From the NCBI GenBank assembly GCA_902768105.1, contig CACXJZ010000024.1:1-56040 (forward strand): a stretch of DNA of 56,040 nucleotides, written 5' to 3'. Numbering within the stretch: the first letter of the stretch is position 1; each line of letters begins with the position of its first letter. A model generated the notes under the pieces. That model was not told the DNA's origin, did not search any database, and saw only the letters and a program-made list of their open reading frames with translations. Below, piece after piece: positions 38,133-46,603 of this stretch. Both the position numbers and the translations under genes were made by a program. Source of the DNA: an uncultured Prevotellaceae bacterium. Lineage in GTDB: Bacteria > Bacteroidota > Bacteroidia > Bacteroidales > Bacteroidaceae.

Positions 38133-39354
38133 ATGGAAAGAACTTGGCGTTGGTTTGGCAAGAAGGATAAGATTACGCTTGCCATGTTGAGACAAATTGG
38201 CGTTGAGGGCATCGTCACCGCTCTGCACGACGTTCCCCTCGGCGAAGTATGGACACGCGAGAAGATTCGCGACCTCCGTGAGTACATCGAGAGCTACGGC
38301 ATGCGCTGGAGCGTGGTGGAGAGTCTGCCGGTGGTGGAGACCATCAAGTACGGCGGTCCTGACCGTGACCATCAGATTGAGGTGTATAAGGAGTCGCTGC
38401 GCAACCTCTCGGCAGAGGGCATCCATTGCATCTGCTATAACTTCATGCCCGTGCTCGACTGGGCACGTACCGACCTGTTGCACACGAACCCCAACGGCTC
38501 GACGAACCTCTACTTCAACTATGCCGAGTTTGCCTACTTCGACATCTATATCCTGAAGCGTGAAGGCTGCCAACGTGGGTCAGGGCCGCAACGTACTCGC
38601 CGAATGCGACGAGCTGGCCAAGACCATGACGCCCGAGAAGGAGCATAAGCTGGTGGAGAACATCATCATCAAGACGCAAGGCTTCGTCAGTGGTAACTTC
38701 AGCGAGAACGACGAAGCACCCATCCAGAAGTTCCGCGACTTCCTCGACCTGTATAAAGGAATTGACAAAAAACAGTTACGTGAGAACATGAAATACTTCC
38801 TCGAGGCCATCATGCCTACTTGCGAGGAGTGCAACATGAACATGTGCGTACATCCCGACGATCCCCCCATCGAAATTCTCGGACTGCCGCGCATCGTACG
38901 CACCGAGGAGGACATCCAGTGGTTCCTCGATGCCGTGCCCAACAAGCACAACGGCCTGACGTTCTGTGCCGGCAGCCTCTCGGCAGGTGCCTATAACAAT
39001 GTGGTGGAGATGGCCAAGAAGTTTGCTTCGCGCACCCATTTCGTACACCTCCGCTCATGCCACATCTTCCCCAACGGCGACTTCACCGAAGCCAGTCACC
39101 TGGGCGGACGTGCCGACCTCATTGAGCTCTGCCGCATCTTCGAACAGGAGAATCCGCAACTGCCCATGCGTGTTGACCACGGCATGACGTTCACCGACGA
39201 GCCTGGCGGCATCATGGACGAGAGCAGCCACGGCCACAATGCGGGCTACACCCTCCTGGGCCGCATGTTCGCCCTCGGACAGGTACAGGGAATCCTTGCC
39301 ACTGTTGACCGCGAACTGGGCATTCCCTACAAGCAGCCAGGATTCTTTGACTAA
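38133..39354 (+). pseudogene. uxuA: Mannonate dehydratase uxuA, interrupted by a frameshift
   Basis: UxuA converts D-mannonate to 2-keto-3-deoxygluconate. Codons from 38133 encode the N-terminal part up to 'FDIYILKREG' (about residue 145). The protein then continues one frame later as 'ANVGQGRNVLAECDELAKTMTPEKEH' to 39354. Removing one base near 38568 (the T in GGCTGCC) restores one frame of about 407 codons, a normal length. The second half has 'CVHPDDPP' and 'FCAGSLSAGAYN', 'FVHLRSCHIFPNGDFTEASHLGG', the metal-site region. As read, the first frame ends at 38648 with a scrambled tail. It is either a recent pseudogene or a one-base sequence error. Confidence 0.85.
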
Positions 39355-39370
39355 GGAGGAGCCCCACCAG

Positions 39371-39390
39371 ACCTCCCCGAAGGGGGAGGT
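39371..39390 (+). repeat. GC-rich hairpin after uxuA
   Basis: ACCTCCCC and GGGGAGGT form an 8-base stem around GAAG. It has no T run, so it is probably a small palindromic repeat and not the terminator itself. Confidence 0.5.
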
Positions 39391-39412
39391 TTACCTACGG
39401 AAAAATCATAAA

Positions 39413-39446
39413 GAAGCCCCGACCAGTTTGGCCGGGGTTCTTTTTT
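39413..39446. terminator. Terminator between uxuA and the converging isomerase gene
   Basis: CCCCGACCA and TGGCCGGGG pair with one mismatch around loop GTT, followed by TTCTTTTTT; the left side is A/G-rich. Confidence 0.8.
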
Positions 39447-39464
39447 GCTATTAACCTTTAGCTA

Positions 39465-40961
39465 TTATGCAAAAGGATTCTCGGTGGGATAGAAATCACC
39501 CTTCGGGAAGTTGTAGTCAATCTCCTCAACGGGGAGACCCATATACTTGAGAACCTCCCACAGGTACTTGCCCTGATGACCGAACATCACAGCGCAGTGG
39601 TGCGGATAGTGCTTCTCGATGAGGACGTGACGGTAGAAGCGGCTCATGTTCTTGATACCGAAGATACCAATAGAACCGAACGAGCGGGTAGCTACGGGAA
39701 TCACCTCGCCCTGAGCGATGTAGGCGCGGAGCTTGGTGTCAGCTGTTGACTGCAGACGATATACAGTAGCCAGACCGGGCTGGATGTCACCCTCGAGGGT
39801 ACCGTTGGTCACCTCAACAGGCAGAGCGCGAGCCATAATACGCTGGAAGCACATCTGGCAGTTGCAAACCTTAGAAGAAGCGGTGTTACCGCAGTGGAAG
39901 CCCATGAAGATTTCCTTCTCAGTATAGGTGTCGCAAGCGAACTTCTTGCCCTTGATGCTCTCCTCGTACATATCGGTAGGTACGGTGTTGTTGATGTCGA
40001 GCAGGGTCACAGCGTCCTGACTGATGCAGGTGCCGATGTACTCTGACAGAGCGCCATAGATGTCAACCTCGCAAGCTACGGGGATACCACGGCTGGTCAG
40101 ACGGCTGTTGACATAGCAAGGCACGAAACCGAACATGGTCTGGAATGCAGGCCAGCACTTGTTAGCCATAGCCACGAACTGACGAGAGCCCTTGTGACCC
40201 TCAATCCAGTCGAGCAGCGTCAGCTCATACTGTGCGAGCTTCGGCAGCACCTGCGGAATGCGGTTACCATGACCCAGCTCAGCAGCCATATCCTTCACAA
40301 CGTCGTCGATGCGGGGATCACCCTGGTGCTTCTGGAAGGCCTCCAACAGGTCGAGCTCTGAGTTCTCCTCAATCTCAACGTCGAGGTCATAGAGGGCACG
40401 GATGGGAGCGTTACAAGCCAGGAAGTTGTTGGGACGGGGACCGAAGCTGATAATCTTCAGGTTCTGCAGACCAACGATAGCACGTGCGATGGGCAGGAAC
40501 TCATGAATCATCTCGGCGCACTGGGCAGCGTCACCTACGGGCTCCTCAGGAATGTAAGCGCGGGTCTTGCGCAGGCTCAGAGCCTGGCTGGCGTTCAGCA
40601 TACCGCAGTAAGCGTCGCCACGACCGTCGATGAGGTCGTTCTGAGTTTCCTCAGCAGCGGCACAGAACATCGTCGGGCCCTGGAACCAGTCAGCGATCAT
40701 GGTCTCAGAAATCTCAGGACCGAAGTTGCCCAGATATACGCACAAAGCGTTACATCCAGCCTTCTTCACATCCTCAAGAGCCTGCTGAGCATGAATCTCG
40801 CTCTCAACGATACAGATGGGACACTCGTAGATGTCGGCAGCGTCGAACTTCTCTACATACTTGGCAATAACGGCCTTACGGCGGTTAACGGCAAGAGACT
40901 CGGGGAAACAGTCGCGACTTACGGCGACGATTCCAATCTTAATTTTAGGTACGTTGTTCAT
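39465..40961 (-). CDS. L-fucose/L-arabinose isomerase family protein
   Basis: This 498-residue product belongs to the FucI/AraA-like ketol isomerases ('KIKIGIVAVSRDCFPESLAVNRR', 'CVYLGNFGPEISE', 'CEVDIYGALSEYIGTCI', 'FHCGNTASSK', C-terminal 'HHCAVMFGHQGKYLWEVLKYMG'). Conserved Glu, Asp and His residues for metal binding appear kept. The true sugar is unknown; fucose, arabinose and other sugars are known in the wider group. It is transcribed away from the GH8 gene and stands beside uronate genes. Confidence 0.8.
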   Translation of the reverse strand: MNNVPKIKIGIVAVSRDCFPESLAVNRRKAVIAKYVEKFDAADIYECPICIVESEIHAQQALEDVKKAGCNALCVYLGNFGPEISETMIADWFQGPTMFCAAAEETQNDLIDGRGDAYCGMLNASQALSLRKTRAYIPEEPVGDAAQCAEMIHEFLPIARAIVGLQNLKIISFGPRPNNFLACNAPIRALYDLDVEIEENSELDLLEAFQKHQGDPRIDDVVKDMAAELGHGNRIPQVLPKLAQYELTLLDWIEGHKGSRQFVAMANKCWPAFQTMFGFVPCYVNSRLTSRGIPVACEVDIYGALSEYIGTCISQDAVTLLDINNTVPTDMYEESIKGKKFACDTYTEKEIFMGFHCGNTASSKVCNCQMCFQRIMARALPVEVTNGTLEGDIQPGLATVYRLQSTADTKLRAYIAQGEVIPVATRSFGSIGIFGIKNMSRFYRHVLIEKHYPHHCAVMFGHQGKYLWEVLKYMGLPVEEIDYNFPKGDFYPTENPFA

Positions 40962-41005
40962 AATAATGTATAGTACTTATTTAGTAATGAATTATTTTCA
41001 AGCCA

Positions 41006-41013
41006 CAAAGATA
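41006..41013 (-). promoter_or_regulatory. -7 box for the isomerase gene
   Basis: TATCTTTG on the minus strand, 44 bases before the ATG. In the same 189-base gap a small dyad GAACT-TTAT-AGTTC (41046-41059) lies between the two divergent promoters and could be an operator. Confidence 0.5.
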
Positions 41014-41119
41014 CAATTTTCTTTGGACATTTGAGTCCGAACAATGAACTTTATAGTTCCTTTATGCTTATTTAACACTTAATCTAAGTACTCGGAAATG
41101 AAAAGAAAAGACTTTTTTG

Positions 41120-41127
41120 TATCTTTG
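41120..41127 (+). promoter_or_regulatory. -7 box for the GH8 gene
   Basis: TATCTTTG lies 23 bases before the ATG at 41151. No clear TTTG at -33. Confidence 0.55.
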
Positions 41128-41150
41128 CACCGATTATCATAAAAGGACTC

Positions 41151-42497
41151 ATGAAGAAAACAATTATTACATTATTACTCATGACGCTGACTATGCATGC
41201 TATGGCACAGACACCGTGGACGAAAGGCGGCTTTGAGACAGGCAAGTATCGTAACCTCTTCGTGGAAATGGGCTACAATGCCAACGACGTTGACACGAAG
41301 CTGAAGGAAGTGTTCAACGACGTGTTCCGTGGACCCAACAAGGTATATTTCGAGGTGGGCGACTCCATGGGCTACGTCTCTGACGTGAAGAACCACGATG
41401 CCCGTACCGAGGGTATGTCGTACGGCATGATGATTGCCGTGCAGTTCGGCGAGAAAGACATCTTCGACCGTCTGTGGCGTTGGAGCAAGAAGTATATGCA
41501 GCACCAGGACGGAATACGGAAAGGGTACTTCGCATGGAGCTGTAAGACCGACGGCACCCGCAATTCCGAGGGAGCAGCCTCTGACGGTGAGCTATATTTC
41601 ATCACAGCTCTCATCTTTGCTTCCAACCGCTGGGGCAACAATACCGGCATTGACTATCTGGCTGAGGCAAAGTTCATCCTGGACTGCATACAGCCCCGTG
41701 AGTATGAGCCGGAGGCACGTCCGGGCTTTGGCGGTTTCGGACCGCAGCCGACAGGACCGCAGATGATGTATCTCATTGACCCCGAGACAAAGCTCATCAC
41801 GTTTACTCCCGACGGCTTCGGACAGCGCTTTACCGATCCCAGCTACCACATTCCCGCCTTCTATGAGGTATGGGCACGTTGGGCCAACGACGGTCGCAGC
41901 GACTACTGGATGGAGTGTGCCCGGAAGAGCCGCGCGTTCCTGCATACATGTATCAATGAAAAAACAGGACTGAATGGTGACCAGTGCCAGTACGACGGAA
42001 GCGAGATGCAAATGCCCCGATTTCCCGGCATGCCGGAACGTCCGCAGGGTGCTGCCCCGCGCCGTAACGGCAACAACAACTTCCGCTACGACTCCTGGCG
42101 CGTGCCCATGAACATCGCGCTTGACTACGAGTGGAGCTGTGCCGACCGTGAGTGGCAGCAGCACTATGGCGAGACCATCCAAAACTTCTTCTATGCCCAG
42201 GGCGTTAACACGTTCGTGGACCAGTACCGCGTGGATGGCACATTACCCGAAGGCAACGAGATTCTGCCTGCTGGCGGCTTCCGCAAGCTACGCCACAGCA
42301 TCGGACTGGTGGCTACCACAGCTGCAGCATCCATGATGTGCTCGCACGCCAAGAGCAAGGAGTTCGTCGATGCCCTTTGGAATGCCAAGCATGAGCCTTT
42401 CGAGGACGGCTACTTCGACGCTTATTATGACGGACTGCTGCGCCTGTTCGCTTTCATGCACTTGAGCGGCAACTACCGCATCATCACTCCGCAATAA
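41151..42497 (+). CDS. Secreted GH8 glycoside hydrolase, Rex/xylanase type
   Basis: The 448-residue product has a signal peptide (MKKTIITLLLMTLTMHAMAQ) and the (alpha/alpha)6 GH8 motifs 'VRTEGMSYGMMIAVQ'-like (E87 in RTEGMSYG), 'GYFAWSC', 'ASDGELYFITAL' and 'DPSYHIPAFYEVWARW'. The pattern is nearest to reducing-end xylose-releasing exo-oligoxylanases and related xylanases. A Pro/Arg/Asn-rich stretch (about 285-305) is an added loop. It opens the plus-strand run with a UxuB-like reductase 18 bases downstream, which fits glucuronoxylan use. Confidence 0.88.
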   Translation: MKKTIITLLLMTLTMHAMAQTPWTKGGFETGKYRNLFVEMGYNANDVDTKLKEVFNDVFRGPNKVYFEVGDSMGYVSDVKNHDARTEGMSYGMMIAVQFGEKDIFDRLWRWSKKYMQHQDGIRKGYFAWSCKTDGTRNSEGAASDGELYFITALIFASNRWGNNTGIDYLAEAKFILDCIQPREYEPEARPGFGGFGPQPTGPQMMYLIDPETKLITFTPDGFGQRFTDPSYHIPAFYEVWARWANDGRSDYWMECARKSRAFLHTCINEKTGLNGDQCQYDGSEMQMPRFPGMPERPQGAAPRRNGNNNFRYDSWRVPMNIALDYEWSCADREWQQHYGETIQNFFYAQGVNTFVDQYRVDGTLPEGNEILPAGGFRKLRHSIGLVATTAAASMMCSHAKSKEFVDALWNAKHEPFEDGYFDAYYDGLLRLFAFMHLSGNYRIITPQ

Positions 42498-42515
42498 TCA
42501 ATAATCATCATATCT

Positions 42516-44102
42516 ATGAAGCTAAATGACATACTGAGCGGCCAGTTCAATGCCGCAGAGTGGGAAGCCAAAGGCTATGAGCTTCCTAAGTTTGACATCC
42601 AGGCCGTGCGCCAGAAGACACACGACAATCCCACGTGGGTACACTTCGGTGGAGGAAACATCTTCCGTGCTTTCCCCGCTGCCATCCTCAACGATGCGCT
42701 GAACACTGGCAAGTACGACCGTGGCGTCATCGTGGCAGAGACCTTCGACTTCGAAGTCATCGACAAGGCCTACGCTCCCTACAATAACCTTTCATTGCTC
42801 GTCAGCTTGCAATCGACAGGCACCATCGAGAAGAAGGTCATTGCCAGCGTGACGGAAGCCCTGAAGGCCGACCCGCAGTTCCCCGACTGGCAGCGTCTGG
42901 TGGAGGTTTTCCGTAATCCCAGCCTCCAGATGATTTCGTTCACCATCACTGAGAAAGGTTACACGTTCAACGAGGCAGACCTGGCACGCGGTATGCAACC
43001 GCTGTTTGCGATGGGTAAGGTATGTGCATTGCTCTACGAACGTTTCAAGGCAGGCAAACTGCCTCTCACCGTACAGTCGATGGACAACTGCTCACACAAC
43101 GGCGACAAGGTGAAGGCCGGCGTCTTTGCCTATGCTGAGCGCTGGGTGAAGGACGAACTGGTACCTGAGGCCTTCCTCGACTATCTGAAGGACGAGACGA
43201 AGATTACCTTCCCCTGGTCGATGATTGACAAGATTACGCCACGTCCCCACGAGAAGGTAAAGGAGCTGCTGGCACAGGACGGCTTCGAGGACAACAACTA
43301 CATCGAGACGGAGAAGCACACGTTTACAGCGCCGTTCGTCAACGCCGAAGAGGTGCAGTACCTCGTCATCGAGGACAACTACACCAACGGTCGTCCCCCA
43401 CTTGACTTGGGCGGTGCACTCTACACCACCCGCGAGACAGTGGATAAGGTAGAGACCATGAAGGTGACGACGTGTCTGAACCCGCTGCACACCGCCATGT
43501 CTATCTACGGTTGCATGCTGGGCTACACGCTCATCTCGGCCGAGATGCAGGACGAGGATCTGCGTCCGTTCATCCAGAAGATTGGCTACATGGAGGCTAT
43601 GCCTGTGGTCGTTGACCCAGGTGTGCTGAATCCCTATGAATTCATTGGTGCCGTCATCAACCGCCGACTGCCCAACCCCTTCATGCCCGACGCTCCGCAG
43701 CGCATTGCGATGGACACCTCACAGAAGCTACCCATCCGCTTTGGTGAGACGCTGAAGAAGTATATTGCCCGCGGCCTCGACATGTCGAACCTCGTGCTCA
43801 TCCCCCTCACGCTGGCTGGCTATGCCCGCTACCTGAAGGGCATCAAGGACGACGGCACACCGTTCGACTGTTCTCCTGACCCTATGCTCGAGGAACTGCA
43901 GCAGATTGTAGCTCCGCTCGAGATTGGCAAGCCCGATCAGGACTGGAGTCCGTTGCGTCAGCTCTACAGCCGCAAGGATGTCTTCGGCCTCGACCTCTAT
44001 GAGGCAGGTCTGGGCGAGCAGATTGAGGGAATGGTGAAGGAGTTGTACGCTGGCAACGGTGCTGTTCGCCAGACGTTACACAAATATGTCTCGGCAAGAT
44101 AA
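42516..44102 (+). CDS. uxuB: Mannitol dehydrogenase family oxidoreductase, probable fructuronate reductase
   Basis: This 528-residue NAD-dependent polyol/hexuronate reductase has the N-terminal Rossmann motif 'HFGGGNIFRAF' (about 43-53), 'SMDNCSHNGDKV' and the C-terminal catalytic Lys/Asn/His region 'CLNPLHTAMSIYG'. The family includes mannitol dehydrogenase and UxuB (fructuronate to mannonate). With uxuA upstream and a tagaturonate reductase downstream, fructuronate reductase is the best guess. It follows the GH8 gene by 18 bases. Confidence 0.8.
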   Translation: MKLNDILSGQFNAAEWEAKGYELPKFDIQAVRQKTHDNPTWVHFGGGNIFRAFPAAILNDALNTGKYDRGVIVAETFDFEVIDKAYAPYNNLSLLVSLQSTGTIEKKVIASVTEALKADPQFPDWQRLVEVFRNPSLQMISFTITEKGYTFNEADLARGMQPLFAMGKVCALLYERFKAGKLPLTVQSMDNCSHNGDKVKAGVFAYAERWVKDELVPEAFLDYLKDETKITFPWSMIDKITPRPHEKVKELLAQDGFEDNNYIETEKHTFTAPFVNAEEVQYLVIEDNYTNGRPPLDLGGALYTTRETVDKVETMKVTTCLNPLHTAMSIYGCMLGYTLISAEMQDEDLRPFIQKIGYMEAMPVVVDPGVLNPYEFIGAVINRRLPNPFMPDAPQRIAMDTSQKLPIRFGETLKKYIARGLDMSNLVLIPLTLAGYARYLKGIKDDGTPFDCSPDPMLEELQQIVAPLEIGKPDQDWSPLRQLYSRKDVFGLDLYEAGLGEQIEGMVKELYAGNGAVRQTLHKYVSAR

Positions 44103-44140
44103 GAAACAAATGATTAATGACCAAAAACAAATTACAAAAG

Positions 44141-46480
44141 ATGAAAAGGAATATACTTTTATCTATAATTTTTCTGGTAGGACTAAACGTGATGGCAGAT
44201 GGTGGCAATGGTCATTTCCACAAGTCGTTTAGACACCAGCCTGTTGCGGTTGACAACATCGAACAGCAGTTCAGCCAGTGGTTCACGCTGCCCGAAGGCA
44301 CAGAGTGGCGTGAGGTGAGCCGCAGTACAGACAACATCGGAATGACCCGCATAGAGTATCGTCAGTACCTGTCGGGCATTGAGGTGGAGCACTCCCAGAT
44401 ACTGCTCCATGTGAAGGACGGCCGTGTGCTGACGGCCAACGGCGCGGTGATGGAAAAGAAACTCATGCCTGCCAACGCCGAACGCTTCAACAGGGCACCG
44501 AGCTACTACAGTCCGGAGGCTGTCGAAGGGAAACTACTGCTTGTTGACACACCCAATGGCTACCGCTATGCCACCAAGAAGCTTTCCGTGAAGGGTGAAT
44601 GGGAATATCGTGACATTGAAACGGGCGAGGTGCTGAAACGCGTCCCCGCCACGTGGCATTTCACCGACGATGACGGCACCACCGCCACAGTAGCAGGCAA
44701 AGGCATCTTCTGCGGCGATGTCAATATGACCGTCACCAAACTCAGTGACGGTTCCTACACCCTCTACGACGCCACCCGCAATGTCTATACCATCAATGCG
44801 GCCTACATCAAGTCGCTGCAGGAACTAGCCGAGAACAACATGCTTCAGGAGTACTTCCCCGAGGAGCTGATTCCGGAAGAGACAACCTACGACAACCTGC
44901 GTTATATGAAGAATGACTTGGGGAATGAGAAAATCGACCTCACCAAATATCTGCTGAGTGCCGGCACACTGAAGAATGCTGACGGACAGTTCTTTACCTA
45001 CCACCTGACAGGCATGACCATTGAACGTATGCTGGCTGCCGACGAGACCCAGACGGTATATGATTTGATGCCGTCAGAAAACAAGCCTTCTGCTCTCAGA
45101 ATAAAGATACGCTACGCAGAGACCGATGGTTCCCTCTTCGACATGATGACTTATCTGAATGGGGCCTCGACAACCATCAGCTTTGCCGACATTGCAGAAT
45201 CCTACCGTCTGCTGCCCCGCGAGGGTGTCACGGTCATTTTCTGCGCCGGCAAGCCCAAAGGCACCTATAATCCGGATGACCCTGAATCCAATGTGGATAA
45301 CATCATCCGTGAATACACCATGCACTTCATCCCCGACGAGAGCGGAACAACCGTCATTGACCGCGAAGACCTCAAGGTAACGTTTACCTACGAGAAGACT
45401 GGTGACCCTGCCGTTGACATTCATTACAACATTGGCCGTGCCCTTGACTATTATAAAGAGGTACACGGGCGAAACGGCTATGACGGTAATAACGCACCCG
45501 TTTATAATATTGTATATCAGCCTACAACAGACGACATCATGACCCTGATGCCACCTCAAACAAATGAGATGCTGGCTATTGAGGGCAAACCCAACGATGA
45601 TATAAGCGACCCGCGGGAGATGCCACTCTACATTTTCGAGATGTCCAACTTTAATGCCGGAGTCATCAACACCTATAACCCCTATTTTGTAGCTTTTGGT
45701 CTGGGTGGCAAGATATGGTCTCAGGACACCTATATGCGCCCCGTGCTCGACAGAGCCATCACCTACCATGAGTTCACACACCTGGTGACAGCTACGTCGG
45801 CCGGTCTGGAGTATCGCAACGAGTCGGGGGCCATCAACGAGGCTTTCTCAGACGTCATGGCCATCAGCATGATGAAGTCGCCTGTCTATGGAAATGGCTC
45901 CGAATCACCATGGATAGTAGGTGAAAATCTCTTCACCAATTCCAAATACCCTTGCGTACGCAGTCTGAAAGACCCCAAGCAGGGCATGAGACCATCCCCT
46001 GACACCTACGAAGGAGAACACTGGATTGACTGGAAGAATGATACTGGCGATCATGGCGGTGTTCACACCAACAGTGGCGTAATGAACAAGTTTTACTACC
46101 TGCTCTGCGACGGTGGTTCGGGCACCAACGACAAGGATTATTCCTACGAGGTGACGGGCATCGGCGTGGAGAAGGCAGAGAAGATAGCTTTCCGCACACT
46201 GGTGCAGTATGCTACCAAGACTTCTGACTACAGCGACATCTACAACTGTTTCGTCGAAGCAGCCACCGACCTTTACGGTGAAGCGGAAATAGCTGCGGTC
46301 AAGAATGCTTGGGCTGCTGTCAACGTGAAGCCTTCAGAAGACATACCCGACGGCATCATCGCCCCTGCTATATCCGCAAGTCCCCAAAACTCTGCCATCT
46401 ACGACCTGCAGGGACGTCGCGTCATGACTCCCACCAAGGGCATCTACATCGTCGATGGCAAACGGGTTGTGGTGAAGTAA
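44141..46480 (+). CDS. Secreted thermolysin-like (M4) metallopeptidase with Prevotella-type C-terminal tail
   Basis: The product is 779 residues from the ATG at 44141, where the signal peptide begins (MKRNILLSIIFLVGLNVMA); an ATG at 44117 adds eight residues. An FTP/PepSY-like propeptide region fills about 30-190. The zinc site HEFTH and the downstream 'SGAINEAFSDVMA' Glu lie near 543-575, followed by M4 C-terminal helices with 'GVHTNSGVMNKFYYLL'. The last 25 residues (AIYDLQGRRVMTPTKGIYIV...) are the tail often found on Prevotella secreted proteins, possibly a type IX sorting signal. It sits between two uronate reductase genes without obvious link. Confidence 0.88.
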   Translation: MKRNILLSIIFLVGLNVMADGGNGHFHKSFRHQPVAVDNIEQQFSQWFTLPEGTEWREVSRSTDNIGMTRIEYRQYLSGIEVEHSQILLHVKDGRVLTANGAVMEKKLMPANAERFNRAPSYYSPEAVEGKLLLVDTPNGYRYATKKLSVKGEWEYRDIETGEVLKRVPATWHFTDDDGTTATVAGKGIFCGDVNMTVTKLSDGSYTLYDATRNVYTINAAYIKSLQELAENNMLQEYFPEELIPEETTYDNLRYMKNDLGNEKIDLTKYLLSAGTLKNADGQFFTYHLTGMTIERMLAADETQTVYDLMPSENKPSALRIKIRYAETDGSLFDMMTYLNGASTTISFADIAESYRLLPREGVTVIFCAGKPKGTYNPDDPESNVDNIIREYTMHFIPDESGTTVIDREDLKVTFTYEKTGDPAVDIHYNIGRALDYYKEVHGRNGYDGNNAPVYNIVYQPTTDDIMTLMPPQTNEMLAIEGKPNDDISDPREMPLYIFEMSNFNAGVINTYNPYFVAFGLGGKIWSQDTYMRPVLDRAITYHEFTHLVTATSAGLEYRNESGAINEAFSDVMAISMMKSPVYGNGSESPWIVGENLFTNSKYPCVRSLKDPKQGMRPSPDTYEGEHWIDWKNDTGDHGGVHTNSGVMNKFYYLLCDGGSGTNDKDYSYEVTGIGVEKAEKIAFRTLVQYATKTSDYSDIYNCFVEAATDLYGEAEIAAVKNAWAAVNVKPSEDIPDGIIAPAISASPQNSAIYDLQGRRVMTPTKGIYIVDGKRVVVK

Positions 46481-46518
46481 GTCATCCGCAAACCTTTACG
46501 CAGATTTTAGAGACTTCG

Positions 46519-46548
46519 GAGCGTCATTTTTTGGCGCTCTGATTTTTT
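46519..46548 (+). terminator. Terminator of the M4 peptidase gene
   Basis: GAGCGTC and GGCGCTC form a 7-base stem (one G-T pair) with loop ATTTTTT and T6 after TGA. The loop contains the -33 element of the next promoter. Confidence 0.6.
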
Positions 46549-46561
46549 ATCTCTACCTTTG
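46530..46561 (+). promoter_or_regulatory. Promoter of the tagaturonate reductase gene
   Basis: TTTG (46530-46533), 20 bases, then TACCTTTG (46554-46561), a full match. The leader is about 37 bases. Confidence 0.75.
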
Positions 46562-46603
46562 CAACACAATAAGGAACAAACAATAAAAAACATTTACAGA
46601 ACA

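Noticed and set aside
37347..38573. 408-codon minus-strand frame opposite proS and the start of uxuA
   Set aside because: Antisense shadow; no promoter, no domain, and it crosses two genes on the other strand.
38555..38575. Programmed ribosomal frameshift in uxuA
   Set aside because: No slippery heptamer, nearby stop codon or stimulatory hairpin is seen, and uxuA is not known to use frameshifting.
38560..39354. Second half of uxuA as a separate gene starting at the GTG at 38560
   Set aside because: The frame begins in the middle of the conserved fold and joins the first half exactly if one base is removed, so it is the same broken gene.
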